Origin: Brevundimonas sp.
GTDB lineage: Bacteria; Pseudomonadota; Alphaproteobacteria; Caulobacterales; Caulobacteraceae
Reading direction: 5' to 3'
NCBI GenBank assembly: GCA_027531145.1
Contig: JAPZRF010000002.1
Location: forward strand, 110,291 to 174,290
Length of the DNA stretch: 64,000 bases
Below the pieces are notes generated by a model. That model did no database searches. It saw only the letters and a list, made by a program, of their open reading frames with translations, and was not told the origin of the DNA. Made by a program: the position numbers and the translations under genes. Shown here one piece after another: positions 19,152-26,939 of this stretch (positions within the stretch are counted from its first letter, which is position 1; each line of letters begins with the position of its first letter).

Positions 19152-19290
19152 AAAAAACCCGCCGCGGGGGATACATCGCGACGGGTCTTCTCGCTCACTG
19201 GGAGCAGACGCTTCCTCCCCGAAACGTCTTCGGCGCGGCTGCTTTCCAGCGGCGTCACCGAGACCTCGTCTTGACCCGAATTGCCATGAC
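19152..19290 (-). ncRNA. Candidate structured small RNA with intrinsic terminator, downstream of hisS
   Basis: On the minus strand this gap contains three consecutive foldable elements: a short GCTG/CAGC hairpin (19250-19238); an eight-base stem GACGTTTC/GAAGCGTC closing a GGGGAG loop (19228-19207, one G-U pair); and a 10-base terminator stem ACCCGTCGCG/CGCGGCGGGT followed by six Ts (19186-19152). The terminator loop carries UCCCC, complementary to the GGGG loop. A TTGACT hexamer lies near 19300. No open reading frame fits. It may be an independent small RNA or a structured hisS 3' UTR. Both ends are approximate. Confidence 0.45.
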
Positions 19291-19365
19291 AAGTCAATCA
19301 ACTCGCAGGGGAAACTCGCGATATTCTTGACTGATCGTTGATAAGGTCCTGCCGGGCTCGCGGAT

Positions 19366-19386
19366 TTCTCGAAGATTATTCGAGAA
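19366..19386 (-). terminator. Hairpin spanning the hisS stop codon
   Basis: A perfect eight-base inverted repeat, TTCTCGAA and TTCGAGAA, encloses five bases that contain the hisS stop codon (19378-19376). No T-run follows, so it is a weak terminator at best. It may protect the mRNA end or affect termination. Confidence 0.5.
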
Positions 19387-20845
19387 TGTGTCGGACGGCC
19401 GCCACAAGCTCGCCCCGCGGCACCGTCACCTGCCCCGGCCGGGCGGCCTTCCAGGCCTCATGGTCGGCAATCCCGGTCGCCGCCGCTCGCCCCGCGTCAA
19501 GGTCCTTGAGCGTGACCTGGCCGGCCGCGAGTTCGTCGCCGCCGAGGATCACCACCGCCGGCGCGCCGCGGCGGTCGGCGTACTTCATCTGCGCCTTCAT
19601 GCCGGCCCGGCCGAGATAGACCTCGGCGGCGATCCCCGCGCCGCGCAGCTCGGCGGCAGCCTCCAGATAGGCCCCCATGTCGCTGTCGGCGAAGCAGATC
19701 ACCACCACCGGCCCGCGCGCCTCGGCGGTCCGGTCCAGACTGGCGGCGCGCAGGGCGGCAGCAAGGCGCGAGACCCCGAACGAGGCTCCCGTGGCCGGCA
19801 CATCCTCGCCGGTGAAGCGGGCCACCAGCCCGTCATAGCGGCCGCCGCCGACGATCGAGCCGAAGCGCACCGGCCGGCCCCTGTCGTCGCGGGTGTCGGC
19901 CACCAGCTCGGACTCGAACACCGCCCCTGTATAGTACTCCAGCCCGCGCACCACGGCAGGGTCGAAGCGTGCCTCGGCCCCGACGCCGAAAGCCTTGAGG
20001 GCCGCATCGATGCGGGCCAGGTCGGCCAGCCCCTCTGCCCCCGCCGGGGTCGCCCCGACAATCGGGTCCAGCGCGTCCAGCACGGCCGAGCGTGGTCCTT
20101 CGGCCGGCACGGCGAGAAAGGCCAGCACTGCCTCGACGCCCGCTGTCGACAGCCCTGCCCCGCGGGTGAAGTCGCCGGACTCGTCCAGCCGGCCCTCGCC
20201 CAGCAGCAGGGTCACGCCCTCGGGCCCCAACCGGTCCAGCTTGTCGATGGCGCGCAACACCGTCAGGGTCTGGGCCGCGCCCTCAACCCCGGCTGCCTGC
20301 AGCACGCCATTGACCAGCTTGCGGCTGGCGATCTTGACCACCGCCTCGCCGGCGCCGAGACCGAGGGCCCCCAGCCCCTCCAGCGCCATGGCCACGATCT
20401 CGGCGTCGGCCTCGGGCCGGTCAGAGCCAACCGTATCGGCGTCGCACTGCCAGAACTCGCGGTACCTCCCCGGCCCCGGCTTCTCGTTGCGCCATACCGG
20501 GCCATAGGCATAGCGGCGATAGGGCCTGGGCAGGGTCTCCCGGTGCTGGGCCACGAACCGGGCCAGCGGCGCCGTCAGGTCGTAGCGCAGCGCCATCCAC
20601 TGGTCGTCATCGTCCTGCAGGGCGAACACCCCCTCGTTGGGACGGTCGGCGTCCGGCAGGAACTTGCCGAGCGCGTCGGCGTACTCGAACGCCCCGGTCT
20701 CCAGCGGCTCGAAGCCCCAGCGCTCATAGACGCGTGCCAGGGTCTGGACGATGCGCTGCTCGGCCAGGGCCCCGTCCCCGCGACGATCGGAAAAGCCCCG
20801 GGGAGCACGGGCTTCGGGACGGGGCGCGGCAGGCATGTCGGACAT
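19376..20845 (-). CDS. hisS: Histidyl-tRNA synthetase
   Basis: Class II aminoacyl-tRNA synthetase charging tRNA-His, 489 residues. Motif 2 is seen in YAYGPVWRNEKPGPGRYREF, with QCDADTVG just after it. The histidine-specific loops are LEYYTGAVFE, and motif 3 lies in ATGASFGVSRL. The C-terminal anticodon-binding domain starts around VVVICFAD. The N-terminus APRGFSDRRGDGALAEQRI resembles the alphaproteobacterial HisRS branch. The ATG at 20845 is used; an ATG three codons later is an alternative. No hisZ-hisG partner is next to it, which supports the housekeeping role rather than HisZ. Confidence 0.94.
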   Translation of the reverse strand: MSDMPAAPRPEARAPRGFSDRRGDGALAEQRIVQTLARVYERWGFEPLETGAFEYADALGKFLPDADRPNEGVFALQDDDDQWMALRYDLTAPLARFVAQHRETLPRPYRRYAYGPVWRNEKPGPGRYREFWQCDADTVGSDRPEADAEIVAMALEGLGALGLGAGEAVVKIASRKLVNGVLQAAGVEGAAQTLTVLRAIDKLDRLGPEGVTLLLGEGRLDESGDFTRGAGLSTAGVEAVLAFLAVPAEGPRSAVLDALDPIVGATPAGAEGLADLARIDAALKAFGVGAEARFDPAVVRGLEYYTGAVFESELVADTRDDRGRPVRFGSIVGGGRYDGLVARFTGEDVPATGASFGVSRLAAALRAASLDRTAEARGPVVVICFADSDMGAYLEAAAELRGAGIAAEVYLGRAGMKAQMKYADRRGAPAVVILGGDELAAGQVTLKDLDAGRAAATGIADHEAWKAARPGQVTVPRGELVAAVRHILE

Positions 20846-20895
20846 GCGCGCCGCTTAAGCCATCCCCCGCCCCGCTTCAATGCGACGGGCGCTCG

Positions 20896-20925
20896 CTCTC
20901 CTCCCCCGCCTGCGGGGAAGGAGAG
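20896..20925 (-). terminator. Palindromic hairpin downstream of the DUF418 gene
   Basis: Inverted arms CTCTCCTCCCCCGC and GCGGGGAAGGAGAG flank a two-base loop, with one mismatch. It sits six bases beyond the stop of the DUF418 gene and before the hisS start. It belongs to the CTCCCCC-type palindromes seen at 19010 and 46712. Confidence 0.65.
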
Positions 20926-20930
20926 GGCCC

Positions 20931-22157
20931 TTACCGCCGCAGCAGCGGCGGCAGGCGGCCGTAAGTCAGGCCGCGCCACAGCCATTCCAGCGGGCCCATC
21001 TCGAACCGGCTCAGCCACAGGGGCGACCAGATCAGCTGGGTCACCCAGATCCCGCCGACCAGCATCCACAGCCCGGCCGGGCCCCAGGCCAGGTCGCCGA
21101 AGGTCAGCGGGGCCCACGGCATATAGAACAGGCTGGCCATGATCAGACTCTGGGTCAGGTAGTTGGTGAAGGCCATCTGCCCCACCGGTGCCAGCCGGCG
21201 CGTGATCACCCCGAGGCCGAAGCGGGTCATCAGAATCAGCACGCTGGCGTAGCCCAGGGTGATGACCCAGGCGAAGCTGGCACCGATCCCGGCCATTCCG
21301 GCCGAGGGGAACTCGCCCGGTGCCGCGTTGGCGTCCATCCAGGCATTGGGGCCGTAGAACGCCAGGTTGCCCGCCGCCAGCGCCGCCAGCAGGAGATAGA
21401 CCCAGACCGGGGCCCGGCCGGTAAGGAAGCCGGTCTTGAACAGCCCGAGACCCAGCCACATCAGGGCGATGGTCACGGGCGCGAGGAAGATGCTGAAGGT
21501 CTGCAGCAGCAGCCACGACTTGAGATTCTCGATCTGCGCTCCCGGCCAGCCGGACTGGTAGGCGGCGATGGACGCCTGGATGTCCTCCGGCGTTATGGTG
21601 AAGGGACTGTCGCCGCCGCCGGCCTGTCCGGCGAAGAAGCCCAGGGCCCACAGGGCCAAGGCCGACAGCAGGGCGAACAGCAGGCTCAGGCCGCCGCCTG
21701 TCAGGATCAGCCGACGGCCCGACCACGACCGCGCCAGCATGGCGATGAGGCCGCAGTAGGCGTAATGCAGCAGGATGTCGCCCATCCAGATGGCGGCCCC
21801 GTGGATCGCCCCGAACAGCCCCAGCCACAGCAAGCGGCGGTGTAGCATCGGCCCCTTCGCCCCGTCATGCCGCTCGCCGCCGATCAGGAAGATCGACACC
21901 CCGAACAACATGGAGAACAGGCTGCGGAACTTGTCGCCGAAGAAGACGTCGACCACCCACTGGCCGGTGATGTCCGCCGGGTTGCCGGCCCAGGGCCGGG
22001 CCAGGGTCAGGTCAGCGTCGAGCGCCGACGGCCAGGCGAAGAAGGCGGCGTTGACCGTCAGTATGCCCAGTACAGCCCAGCCGCGCAGGATGTCGAGATA
22101 GATGATTCGGTCCTCACGCCGGATCGGTGCCGGCGCGGCGAGGGTTGTGGCGGTCAC
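20931..22157 (-). CDS. DUF418 family membrane protein
   Basis: A 408-residue integral membrane protein with about nine to ten hydrophobic helices. The N-terminal RIIYLDILRGWAVLGILTVN is the DUF418 signature, also shared in part with acyltransferase-3 proteins. FGDKFRSLFSMLFGVSIFLI and the C-terminal APVGQMAFTNYLTQSLIMA are characteristic. The function is unknown; members are often called putative transporters or membrane-bound acyl-modifying proteins without proof. A perfect CTTGTCA palindrome lies 15-30 bases upstream of the start and suggests dedicated regulation. Confidence 0.88.
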   Translation of the reverse strand: MTATTLAAPAPIRREDRIIYLDILRGWAVLGILTVNAAFFAWPSALDADLTLARPWAGNPADITGQWVVDVFFGDKFRSLFSMLFGVSIFLIGGERHDGAKGPMLHRRLLWLGLFGAIHGAAIWMGDILLHYAYCGLIAMLARSWSGRRLILTGGGLSLLFALLSALALWALGFFAGQAGGGDSPFTITPEDIQASIAAYQSGWPGAQIENLKSWLLLQTFSIFLAPVTIALMWLGLGLFKTGFLTGRAPVWVYLLLAALAAGNLAFYGPNAWMDANAAPGEFPSAGMAGIGASFAWVITLGYASVLILMTRFGLGVITRRLAPVGQMAFTNYLTQSLIMASLFYMPWAPLTFGDLAWGPAGLWMLVGGIWVTQLIWSPLWLSRFEMGPLEWLWRGLTYGRLPPLLRR

Positions 22158-22171
22158 TGTCGGCAGGCCCC

Positions 22172-22187
22172 CTTGTCAGATGACAAG
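22172..22187. promoter_or_regulatory. Palindromic operator-like site upstream of the DUF418 gene
   Basis: CTTGTCA-GA-TGACAAG is a perfect palindrome with a two-base centre, 15 bases upstream of the DUF418 start codon and inside a relatively AT-rich stretch. Position and symmetry fit a dimeric repressor site. The cognate regulator is not identifiable here. Confidence 0.45.
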
Positions 22188-22262
22188 TCAGCTTGACGCA
22201 AAACCCGGTCGCAGGAAACTGAAATCGCCGTAACGCTATCGGGAGGGGCCCCAGGGGGCCGC

Positions 22263-22826
22263 TCAGCCGCGCTCGCCCATCAGCCCCGGACGATCGCGCA
22301 CCTCAGGCTGGGCCTCGAAGGCGATGAAGGCGCAGCACAGCCCGGCCCAGAGGGCGTAGCTGACGCCCACCAGCATGGCCAGCGGCAGGCCGCCGACGCC
22401 ATAGATCAGCACGGTCGTCTCGCTGGCCCCGGCCGCCTGGGCCAGGCCCCCGGCCTCGAACCAGCCGAGCACGGTGACGATAAGCGTCGTGGCCACCTGC
22501 AGGATCGCCGCGGCGGCCCCGCCGTAAAGCAGGAAGCGCCAGACGATGCCCAGCCGGCTGTCCGGGCGGCCGCGGCCATCGCGCTCCCGCGCCACCAGGT
22601 ACAGGGCCAACGGCGTGGCCAGCAGGCCGGCGGCCAGGGCGATCAGTCGCCAGTCCGTCTCAGGACCCGGTGCCCAGCTCTCCGGTGGCCAGACGGGCAG
22701 GGTCAGAATCAACGGCGGCCAGGCGGCCCCCGCCAGGCAGGCCAGCACCACGAACGCCGGTGCCGACCCGCGCCAGCGCACCCGCGACCGGCCGGGCAGG
22801 TCGGCGAAGCGCTCGGGCGGCCTCAT
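22263..22826 (-). CDS. Hypothetical membrane protein with about four TM helices
   Basis: An unrecognised 187-residue protein. Four hydrophobic segments are visible: VVLACLAGAAWPPLILTLPV, LIALAAGLLATPLALYLVA, LLYGGAAAAILQVATTLIV and a longer one near residues 140-170 ending ALWAGLCCAFIAF. The termini are charged. The ATG at 22826 overlaps the stop of the 3-hydroxyacyl-CoA dehydrogenase gene by four bases (ATGA), so it is translationally coupled and probably the second gene of that operon. Nothing in the sequence indicates a biochemical role. Confidence 0.75.
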   Translation of the reverse strand: MRPPERFADLPGRSRVRWRGSAPAFVVLACLAGAAWPPLILTLPVWPPESWAPGPETDWRLIALAAGLLATPLALYLVARERDGRGRPDSRLGIVWRFLLYGGAAAAILQVATTLIVTVLGWFEAGGLAQAAGASETTVLIYGVGGLPLAMLVGVSYALWAGLCCAFIAFEAQPEVRDRPGLMGERG

Positions 22827-23701
22827 CGGGTCGGCTCCGGCACCTCGCCTGAATAGTCATAGAAGCCGCGGCCCGACTTACGGCCCAGCCAGCCGGCCTC
22901 GACATACTTCACCAGCAGCGGACAGGGACGGTACTTGCTGTCGGCCAGGCCGTCGTGCAGCACATTCATGATGGCCAGCACCACGTCCAGCCCCATGAAG
23001 TCAGCCAACTCAAGCGGCCCCATCGGGTGGTTGGCCCCGAGCCGCAGCGCCTTGTCGATCGAGGCCACGTTCCCCACCCCTTCGTACAGGGTGTAGATCG
23101 CCTCATTGATCATCGGCACGAGGATGCGGTTGACGATGAAGGCGGGGAAGTCCTCGGCCTCGGTCGTCGTCTTGCCCAGCGATTCGGCGAAGGCCACGGC
23201 GCTTTCAAAGGTGGACTTGGACGTGGCGATGCCGCGCACGATCTCGACCAGCTTCATTACCGGTGCCGGCTTCATGAAGTGCAAGCCAATGAAGCGGTCC
23301 GGCCGGTCGGTCGAGGAGGCCAGCCGCGTGATCGAGATCGACGAGGTGTTGGACGACAGCAGGGTGTCGGCGGAGAGATGCGGCGTCAGGGCGGCAAACA
23401 CCGCCTTCTTGACTGCCTCGTCCTCGGTCGCCGCCTCGATCACCAGATCGGCCCCGGCCACCTCGGCGAGGGTCTCGACCGGGCGGATCCGCGCCAGGGC
23501 GGCGTCGGCCTCGGCGGTGGCAAGGCCGCCACGCGCGACATTGCGGGCCAGACTGGCGGCCACGGCGACGATAGCCTGGGGCGGCCGCGCCGGGTCGGCG
23601 TCATAGAGGCCGACCTCATAGCCGCCCAGGGCCACGACCTGGGAGATCCCCAGACCCATCTGACCCGCGCCGATGACGGTCACTCGCCTGATCGCGCTCA
23701 T
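22823..23701 (-). CDS. 3-hydroxybutyryl-CoA dehydrogenase
   Basis: NAD(P)-dependent oxidation of (S)-3-hydroxyacyl-CoA, 292 residues, the stand-alone Hbd/PaaH form. The Rossmann motif VIGAGQMGLGISQV is at the N-terminus, followed by the catalytic-region SSNTSSISITRLA and FIGLHFMKPAPVMKLVEIV with the catalytic His. The C-terminal helical domain has FIVNRILVPMINEAI and NHPMGPLELADFMGLDVVL. It follows etfBA on the same strand with a 200-base gap holding the intergenic element. It probably works with ETF-linked acyl-CoA dehydrogenases in beta-oxidation or PHB metabolism. The exact symbol (hbd, paaH or fadB2) cannot be fixed. Confidence 0.93.
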   Translation of the reverse strand: MSAIRRVTVIGAGQMGLGISQVVALGGYEVGLYDADPARPPQAIVAVAASLARNVARGGLATAEADAALARIRPVETLAEVAGADLVIEAATEDEAVKKAVFAALTPHLSADTLLSSNTSSISITRLASSTDRPDRFIGLHFMKPAPVMKLVEIVRGIATSKSTFESAVAFAESLGKTTTEAEDFPAFIVNRILVPMINEAIYTLYEGVGNVASIDKALRLGANHPMGPLELADFMGLDVVLAIMNVLHDGLADSKYRPCPLLVKYVEAGWLGRKSGRGFYDYSGEVPEPTR

Positions 23702-23777
23702 CCGGTCTGCCGCGCCTCGCCTCGTGTAGAAGGACCGTCTTCTTACGCCATCCGCTCGCAGGCGCGAAAGACCCCCG

Positions 23778-23905
23778 GAGCCTGATCCTCATCGGCGGGA
23801 TCGTTTCGCGGTTCCGCCGATGCCGTGAATCAGGCCCGCGCTTGAAACTGGACCGACATCCGGGCCGGGTGGGACGACGTCCAGCCCGACCGTTTTCAGT
23901 CTAGC
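23778..23905. repeat. Intergenic element, copy 2 (related copy at 3381)
   Basis: This stretch shares ordered blocks with 3381-3509: GAGCCTGATC, TTCCGCCGATGCC, TTGAAACTGGACC and a CGACCGTTTTC-like end. It lies upstream of the 3-hydroxybutyryl-CoA dehydrogenase start and its far end overlaps the last codons of etfA. Orientation towards the downstream gene is the same as for copy 1 and gcdH. Confidence 0.6.
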
Positions 23906-24824
23906 CCAGGGCGGTCATCAAGTCCGGTACGGCAGTCTTGTAGTCGGCCACCCAGCCGAAGTCGGCCACCTGGAAGATCGGCGCGTCCGGGTCCTTGTTG
24001 ATGGCCACGATGACCTTGGAGTCCTTCATCCCGGCCAGGTGCTGGATCGCGCCCGAGATGCCGACCGCCACATAGAGCGCCGGGGCCACCACCTTGCCGG
24101 TCTGGCCGACCTGGTAGTCGTTCGGGGCGTAGCCGGCGTCGACCGCGGCGCGCGAGGCACCCACGGCGGCTCCCAGCCGGTCCGCCAGCGGCTCGATCAC
24201 GGCGCGGAACTCCTCGGCCGAGCCGAGGGCGCGGCCGCCGGAGACGACGATCTTCGCCGCGCCCAGTTCCGGGCGGTCCGACTTGACCATTTCGGCACCG
24301 ACGAAGCTGGCCTTGCCGGCGTCCACCGCCGCCACGGTCTCGATCGGGGCGGAGCCGCCCTCGCCGGCCGCCTTGAAGGCAGTGGCGCGCACGGTGACGA
24401 CCTTCTTCGCATCCGATGACTGGATCGTCTCCAGCGCATTGCCGGCGTAGATCGGGCGGGTGAAGGTGTCGGCCGACACCACCTCGATGATGTCCGAGAT
24501 CGGGGCCACATCCAGCTTCGCCGCGAGGCGCGGGGCGTAGTTCTTGCCCTCGGTGGTGGCCGGGGCCAGCACCGCCTCATAGTCGCCCATCAGCGGCAGG
24601 ACGGTGGCGGCGACCGCCTCGGCCAGGCCGTGACCGACCTCCGCCCCGTCGGCTACGCGCACCTTGCGCACGCCGTCGATCCTCGCGGCGGCCTCGGCGA
24701 CCGCCCTGGGGCCCAGCACCAGCACATCGACGTTGCCCGACAGGGCGTGCGCCGCGGTGACGGTCTTGTGGGTGGTGTCGCGGACGGCGACGCCGTCGTG
24801 ATCGGCGATGACGAGCACGGCCAT
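23901..24824 (-). CDS. etfA: Electron transfer flavoprotein alpha subunit
   Basis: FAD-binding subunit of ETF, which carries electrons from acyl-CoA dehydrogenases to ETF:ubiquinone oxidoreductase. The 307-residue protein begins [11 protein letters not shown]. The C-terminal FAD domain shows [20 protein letters not shown], then [15 protein letters not shown] and [18 protein letters not shown], the diagnostic EtfA sequences. The start at 24824 follows the etfB stop by two bases (TAATCATG), so the pair is co-transcribed and coupled. The longer upstream in-frame reading is a shadow of etfB. Confidence 0.97.
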   Translation of the reverse strand: MAVLVIADHDGVAVRDTTHKTVTAAHALSGNVDVLVLGPRAVAEAAARIDGVRKVRVADGAEVGHGLAEAVAATVLPLMGDYEAVLAPATTEGKNYAPRLAAKLDVAPISDIIEVVSADTFTRPIYAGNALETIQSSDAKKVVTVRATAFKAAGEGGSAPIETVAAVDAGKASFVGAEMVKSDRPELGAAKIVVSGGRALGSAEEFRAVIEPLADRLGAAVGASRAAVDAGYAPNDYQVGQTGKVVAPALYVAVGISGAIQHLAGMKDSKVIVAINKDPDAPIFQVADFGWVADYKTAVPDLMTALG

Positions 24825-24826
24825 GA

Positions 24827-25594
24827 TTACAGCACTCCCGCTTCGTTCTTCAGCTTGCCCACCAGATCGGCGGCGCTCTCGACCTTGACGCCGGCCGAGC
24901 GCTTCGGCGGCTCGACCACCTTCAGCGTCTTCAGCCGCGGGGCCACATCGACCCCGTAGTCGGCGACCGGCGTCATGGCGATTTCCTTCTTCTTGGCCTT
25001 CATGATGTTCGGCAGCGAGGCGTAGCGCGGCGTATTCAGGCGCAGGTCGACGGTGACCACCGCCGGCAGCGAGGCCGCCACGGTCTGCAGCCCACCATCG
25101 ACCTCGCGGGTCACGGTAGCCTTGCCGCCGCCGATCTCCAGCTTCGAGGCAAAGGTCGCCTGTGGCCAGTCGAGCAGGGCCGCCAGCATCTGGCCCACGG
25201 CGTTGTTGTCGCCGTCGATCGCCTGCTTGCCCATCAGGACGAGGTCGGGCTTTTCCGCCTCGACCACCGCCTTGAGCAGCTTGGCCACGGCCAGCGGCTC
25301 GATGTCGGCGTCGGACTGGATGAGGATGCCGCGGTCGGCACCCATGGCCAGGGCCGTGCGGATCGTTTCCTGGGCCTGGGCCGGCCCGATCGAGACCACC
25401 ACGATCTCCGAAGCGGTGCCCGCAGCGTGATGCTCCTTGCCTTCCTTGAGCCGGACCGCTTCCTCGACGGCGATCTCGTCGAAGGGGTTCATACTCATCT
25501 TGACGTTGGCCAGGTCGACGCCCGACTGGTCCGCCTTGACGCGCGCCTTGACGTTGTAATCGATCACCCGCTTGACCGGGACGAGAACCTTCAT
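24827..25594 (-). CDS. etfB: Electron transfer flavoprotein beta subunit
   Basis: AMP-binding partner of EtfA, 255 residues. It begins [20 protein letters not shown], the canonical EtfB N-terminus, which is why 25594 is used rather than ATG codons at 25606 or upstream. Family features include [19 protein letters not shown], the AMP-binding [20 protein letters not shown] and [14 protein letters not shown], the loop recognised by partner dehydrogenases. It is the first gene of etfBA. Confidence 0.96.
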   Translation of the reverse strand: MKVLVPVKRVIDYNVKARVKADQSGVDLANVKMSMNPFDEIAVEEAVRLKEGKEHHAAGTASEIVVVSIGPAQAQETIRTALAMGADRGILIQSDADIEPLAVAKLLKAVVEAEKPDLVLMGKQAIDGDNNAVGQMLAALLDWPQATFASKLEIGGGKATVTREVDGGLQTVAASLPAVVTVDLRLNTPRYASLPNIMKAKKKEIAMTPVADYGVDVAPRLKTLKVVEPPKRSAGVKVESAADLVGKLKNEAGVL

Positions 25595-25713
25595 GAGCTT
25601 GTCCATAGGATCGCCGAAATGTTGAGGGAGGCAATGGGGACATCGCCCGCGCCTGTCAATGTGACGCCGGGTCAACGGGCAGGCCGTCCGGGTCACCGCC
25701 CACGGAGTTTTCG

Positions 25714-26031
25714 ATGAGTCGCTATCTCAGCCTCAAGCGCCTTGGCATCCTGTTCTTGGGCCTGTTCGCCCTGTCGGTGACCGCGACCCTGGTATTCCAG
25801 AGCTACTGGGTCGAGCCGGGCGAGCGCTGCGAGGCCGGCGGCGGCTGGTGGGACCTGGAAAGCCGCACCTGCGCCCGGCCGATCTACATTCCCGACATCA
25901 CCGGCCGGCCCGCCGGCGTCACCCGCGCCGAGGCCTCGGACGCCGGCAATCGCGAGCTGCTGTCGCTGGAGCGTCAGGTGCGGGCGCAGCAGCAAGCGCC
26001 GGCCGGGCCGACCCGAGCCCCGGCACCGTGA
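25714..26031 (+). CDS. Hypothetical membrane-anchored protein
   Basis: An unrecognised 105-residue protein. After a short basic N-terminus it has one hydrophobic helix ([19 protein letters not shown]), so it is probably anchored with most of the chain in the periplasm. The soluble part has two cysteines bracketing [11 protein letters not shown], which could form a disulfide, then a Pro/Ala-rich tail. It is divergent from etfB and ends four bases from the convergent cobalamin adenosyltransferase gene. Coding is supported by third-position bias and a good position after a clear intergenic gap. Confidence 0.65.
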   Translation: MSRYLSLKRLGILFLGLFALSVTATLVFQSYWVEPGERCEAGGGWWDLESRTCARPIYIPDITGRPAGVTRAEASDAGNRELLSLERQVRAQQQAPAGPTRAPAP

Positions 26032-26034
26032 CCT

Positions 26035-26607
26035 TCAGCGCGTCGCGCCGGGGACCCACTTCACGTCGGTCGCACCGTCACGATTGGCCCGGCGGGCGGC
26101 GCAGAACAGATGGTCGGACAGCCGGTTGAGGTACCGCAGGGCCTCGGGGTTGAAGTCCACGCCCACGCCCTGGGCCCGCACGCCCTCGCGCTCGGCCCGG
26201 CGCGCCACGGTGCGGGCCAGATGCAGGTGCGCCGCCAGCGGTGACCCGCCGGGCAGGATGAAGCTGTCCAGCGCTGCCAGCCGTGTGTTCATGGCATCGA
26301 TCTCGGCTTCCAGCCGCGCCACCTGGCCGGTGACGATGCGCAGCGGGGTCCACTCGGGCACCGGATCCAGCGGGGTGGCGAGGTCGGCCCCGAGGTCGAA
26401 CAGCTCGTTCTGGATCCGCCCCAGCATCGCGTCGAGTTCGGGGTCCGCCGCCGCGTGGAGCCGCGCCAGCCCGAGCGTCGCGTTCAGCTCGTCGACCGCG
26501 CCATAGGCCTCGACCCGAGGGTCGGCCTTGGACACCCGGGCCCCGCCGACCAGGCCGGTCTGCCCGTCATCGCCCGTGCGGGTATAGATGCGACTGAGCC
26601 GGACCAT
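26035..26607 (-). CDS. ATP:cob(I)alamin adenosyltransferase, PduO type
   Basis: Transfers the adenosyl group of ATP to cob(I)alamin to give coenzyme B12. The 190-residue protein has the PduO/MMAB hallmarks: the ATP-binding N-terminus YTRTGDDGQTGLVGGARVSK, AYGAVDELNATLGLAR, the arginine-rich ARTVARRAEREG and the C-terminal YLNRLSDHLFCAAR. The start at 26607 is the conserved N-terminus. It begins four bases after the stop of the upstream HIG1-type gene, so the two form an operon. With the riboswitch-controlled btuB at 62 kb it points to B12 salvage and use. Confidence 0.93.
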   Translation of the reverse strand: MVRLSRIYTRTGDDGQTGLVGGARVSKADPRVEAYGAVDELNATLGLARLHAAADPELDAMLGRIQNELFDLGADLATPLDPVPEWTPLRIVTGQVARLEAEIDAMNTRLAALDSFILPGGSPLAAHLHLARTVARRAEREGVRAQGVGVDFNPEALRYLNRLSDHLFCAARRANRDGATDVKWVPGATR

Positions 26608-26611
26608 CCCG

Positions 26612-26815
26612 TCAGCCGCCCTGGGTGGACTTCCACCACATGCCGGCAACCAGCAGCAGAACCGCCAGCGCCTGAAGTCCGACCCGCAGCCGCATCAGCC
26701 TGTTGGACTGGCTGCGCGCTTCCGCCCCCGGGGTGAAGAGGGCCCTGAGCCCGAAGCCGAGGGTCACCGCCACCGCTCCGATGGCCAGCAGGATCAGGAT
26801 GTCGAACACGCTCAT
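26612..26815 (-). CDS. HIG1-type twin-transmembrane protein
   Basis: A 67-residue protein with two hydrophobic helices (FDILILLAIGAVAVTLGFGL and VGLQALAVLLLVAGMWW). The loop between them contains SNRLMRLRVGLQ, the pattern of the HIG1 domain, whose mitochondrial relatives associate with cytochrome c oxidase. Bacterial members are often annotated only as twin-transmembrane proteins. It precedes the cobalamin adenosyltransferase gene by four bases, an arrangement I recall from other alphaproteobacteria. The function here is inferred and not shown. Confidence 0.75.
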   Translation of the reverse strand: MSVFDILILLAIGAVAVTLGFGLRALFTPGAEARSQSNRLMRLRVGLQALAVLLLVAGMWWKSTQGG

Positions 26816-26939
26816 GCCCCTAAACTAGGCCTCCCGGCCCCCGCGCGCCAGCGACGAGACGCCGCGTTAGCGACTCATGCACTGCGTTTGATCACGTTCG
26901 GGCAAGGCGCGTTCTGGTAAACGACGGCTGTGAGGAATG

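Noticed and set aside
19152-19290. Reading the RNA candidate as 6S, SRP or tmRNA
   Set aside because: It has GGAAAGCAGC, slightly like SRP RNA, but lacks the GGAAGGAAGCAGC apical loop, a 6S central bubble, and any tRNA-like domain.
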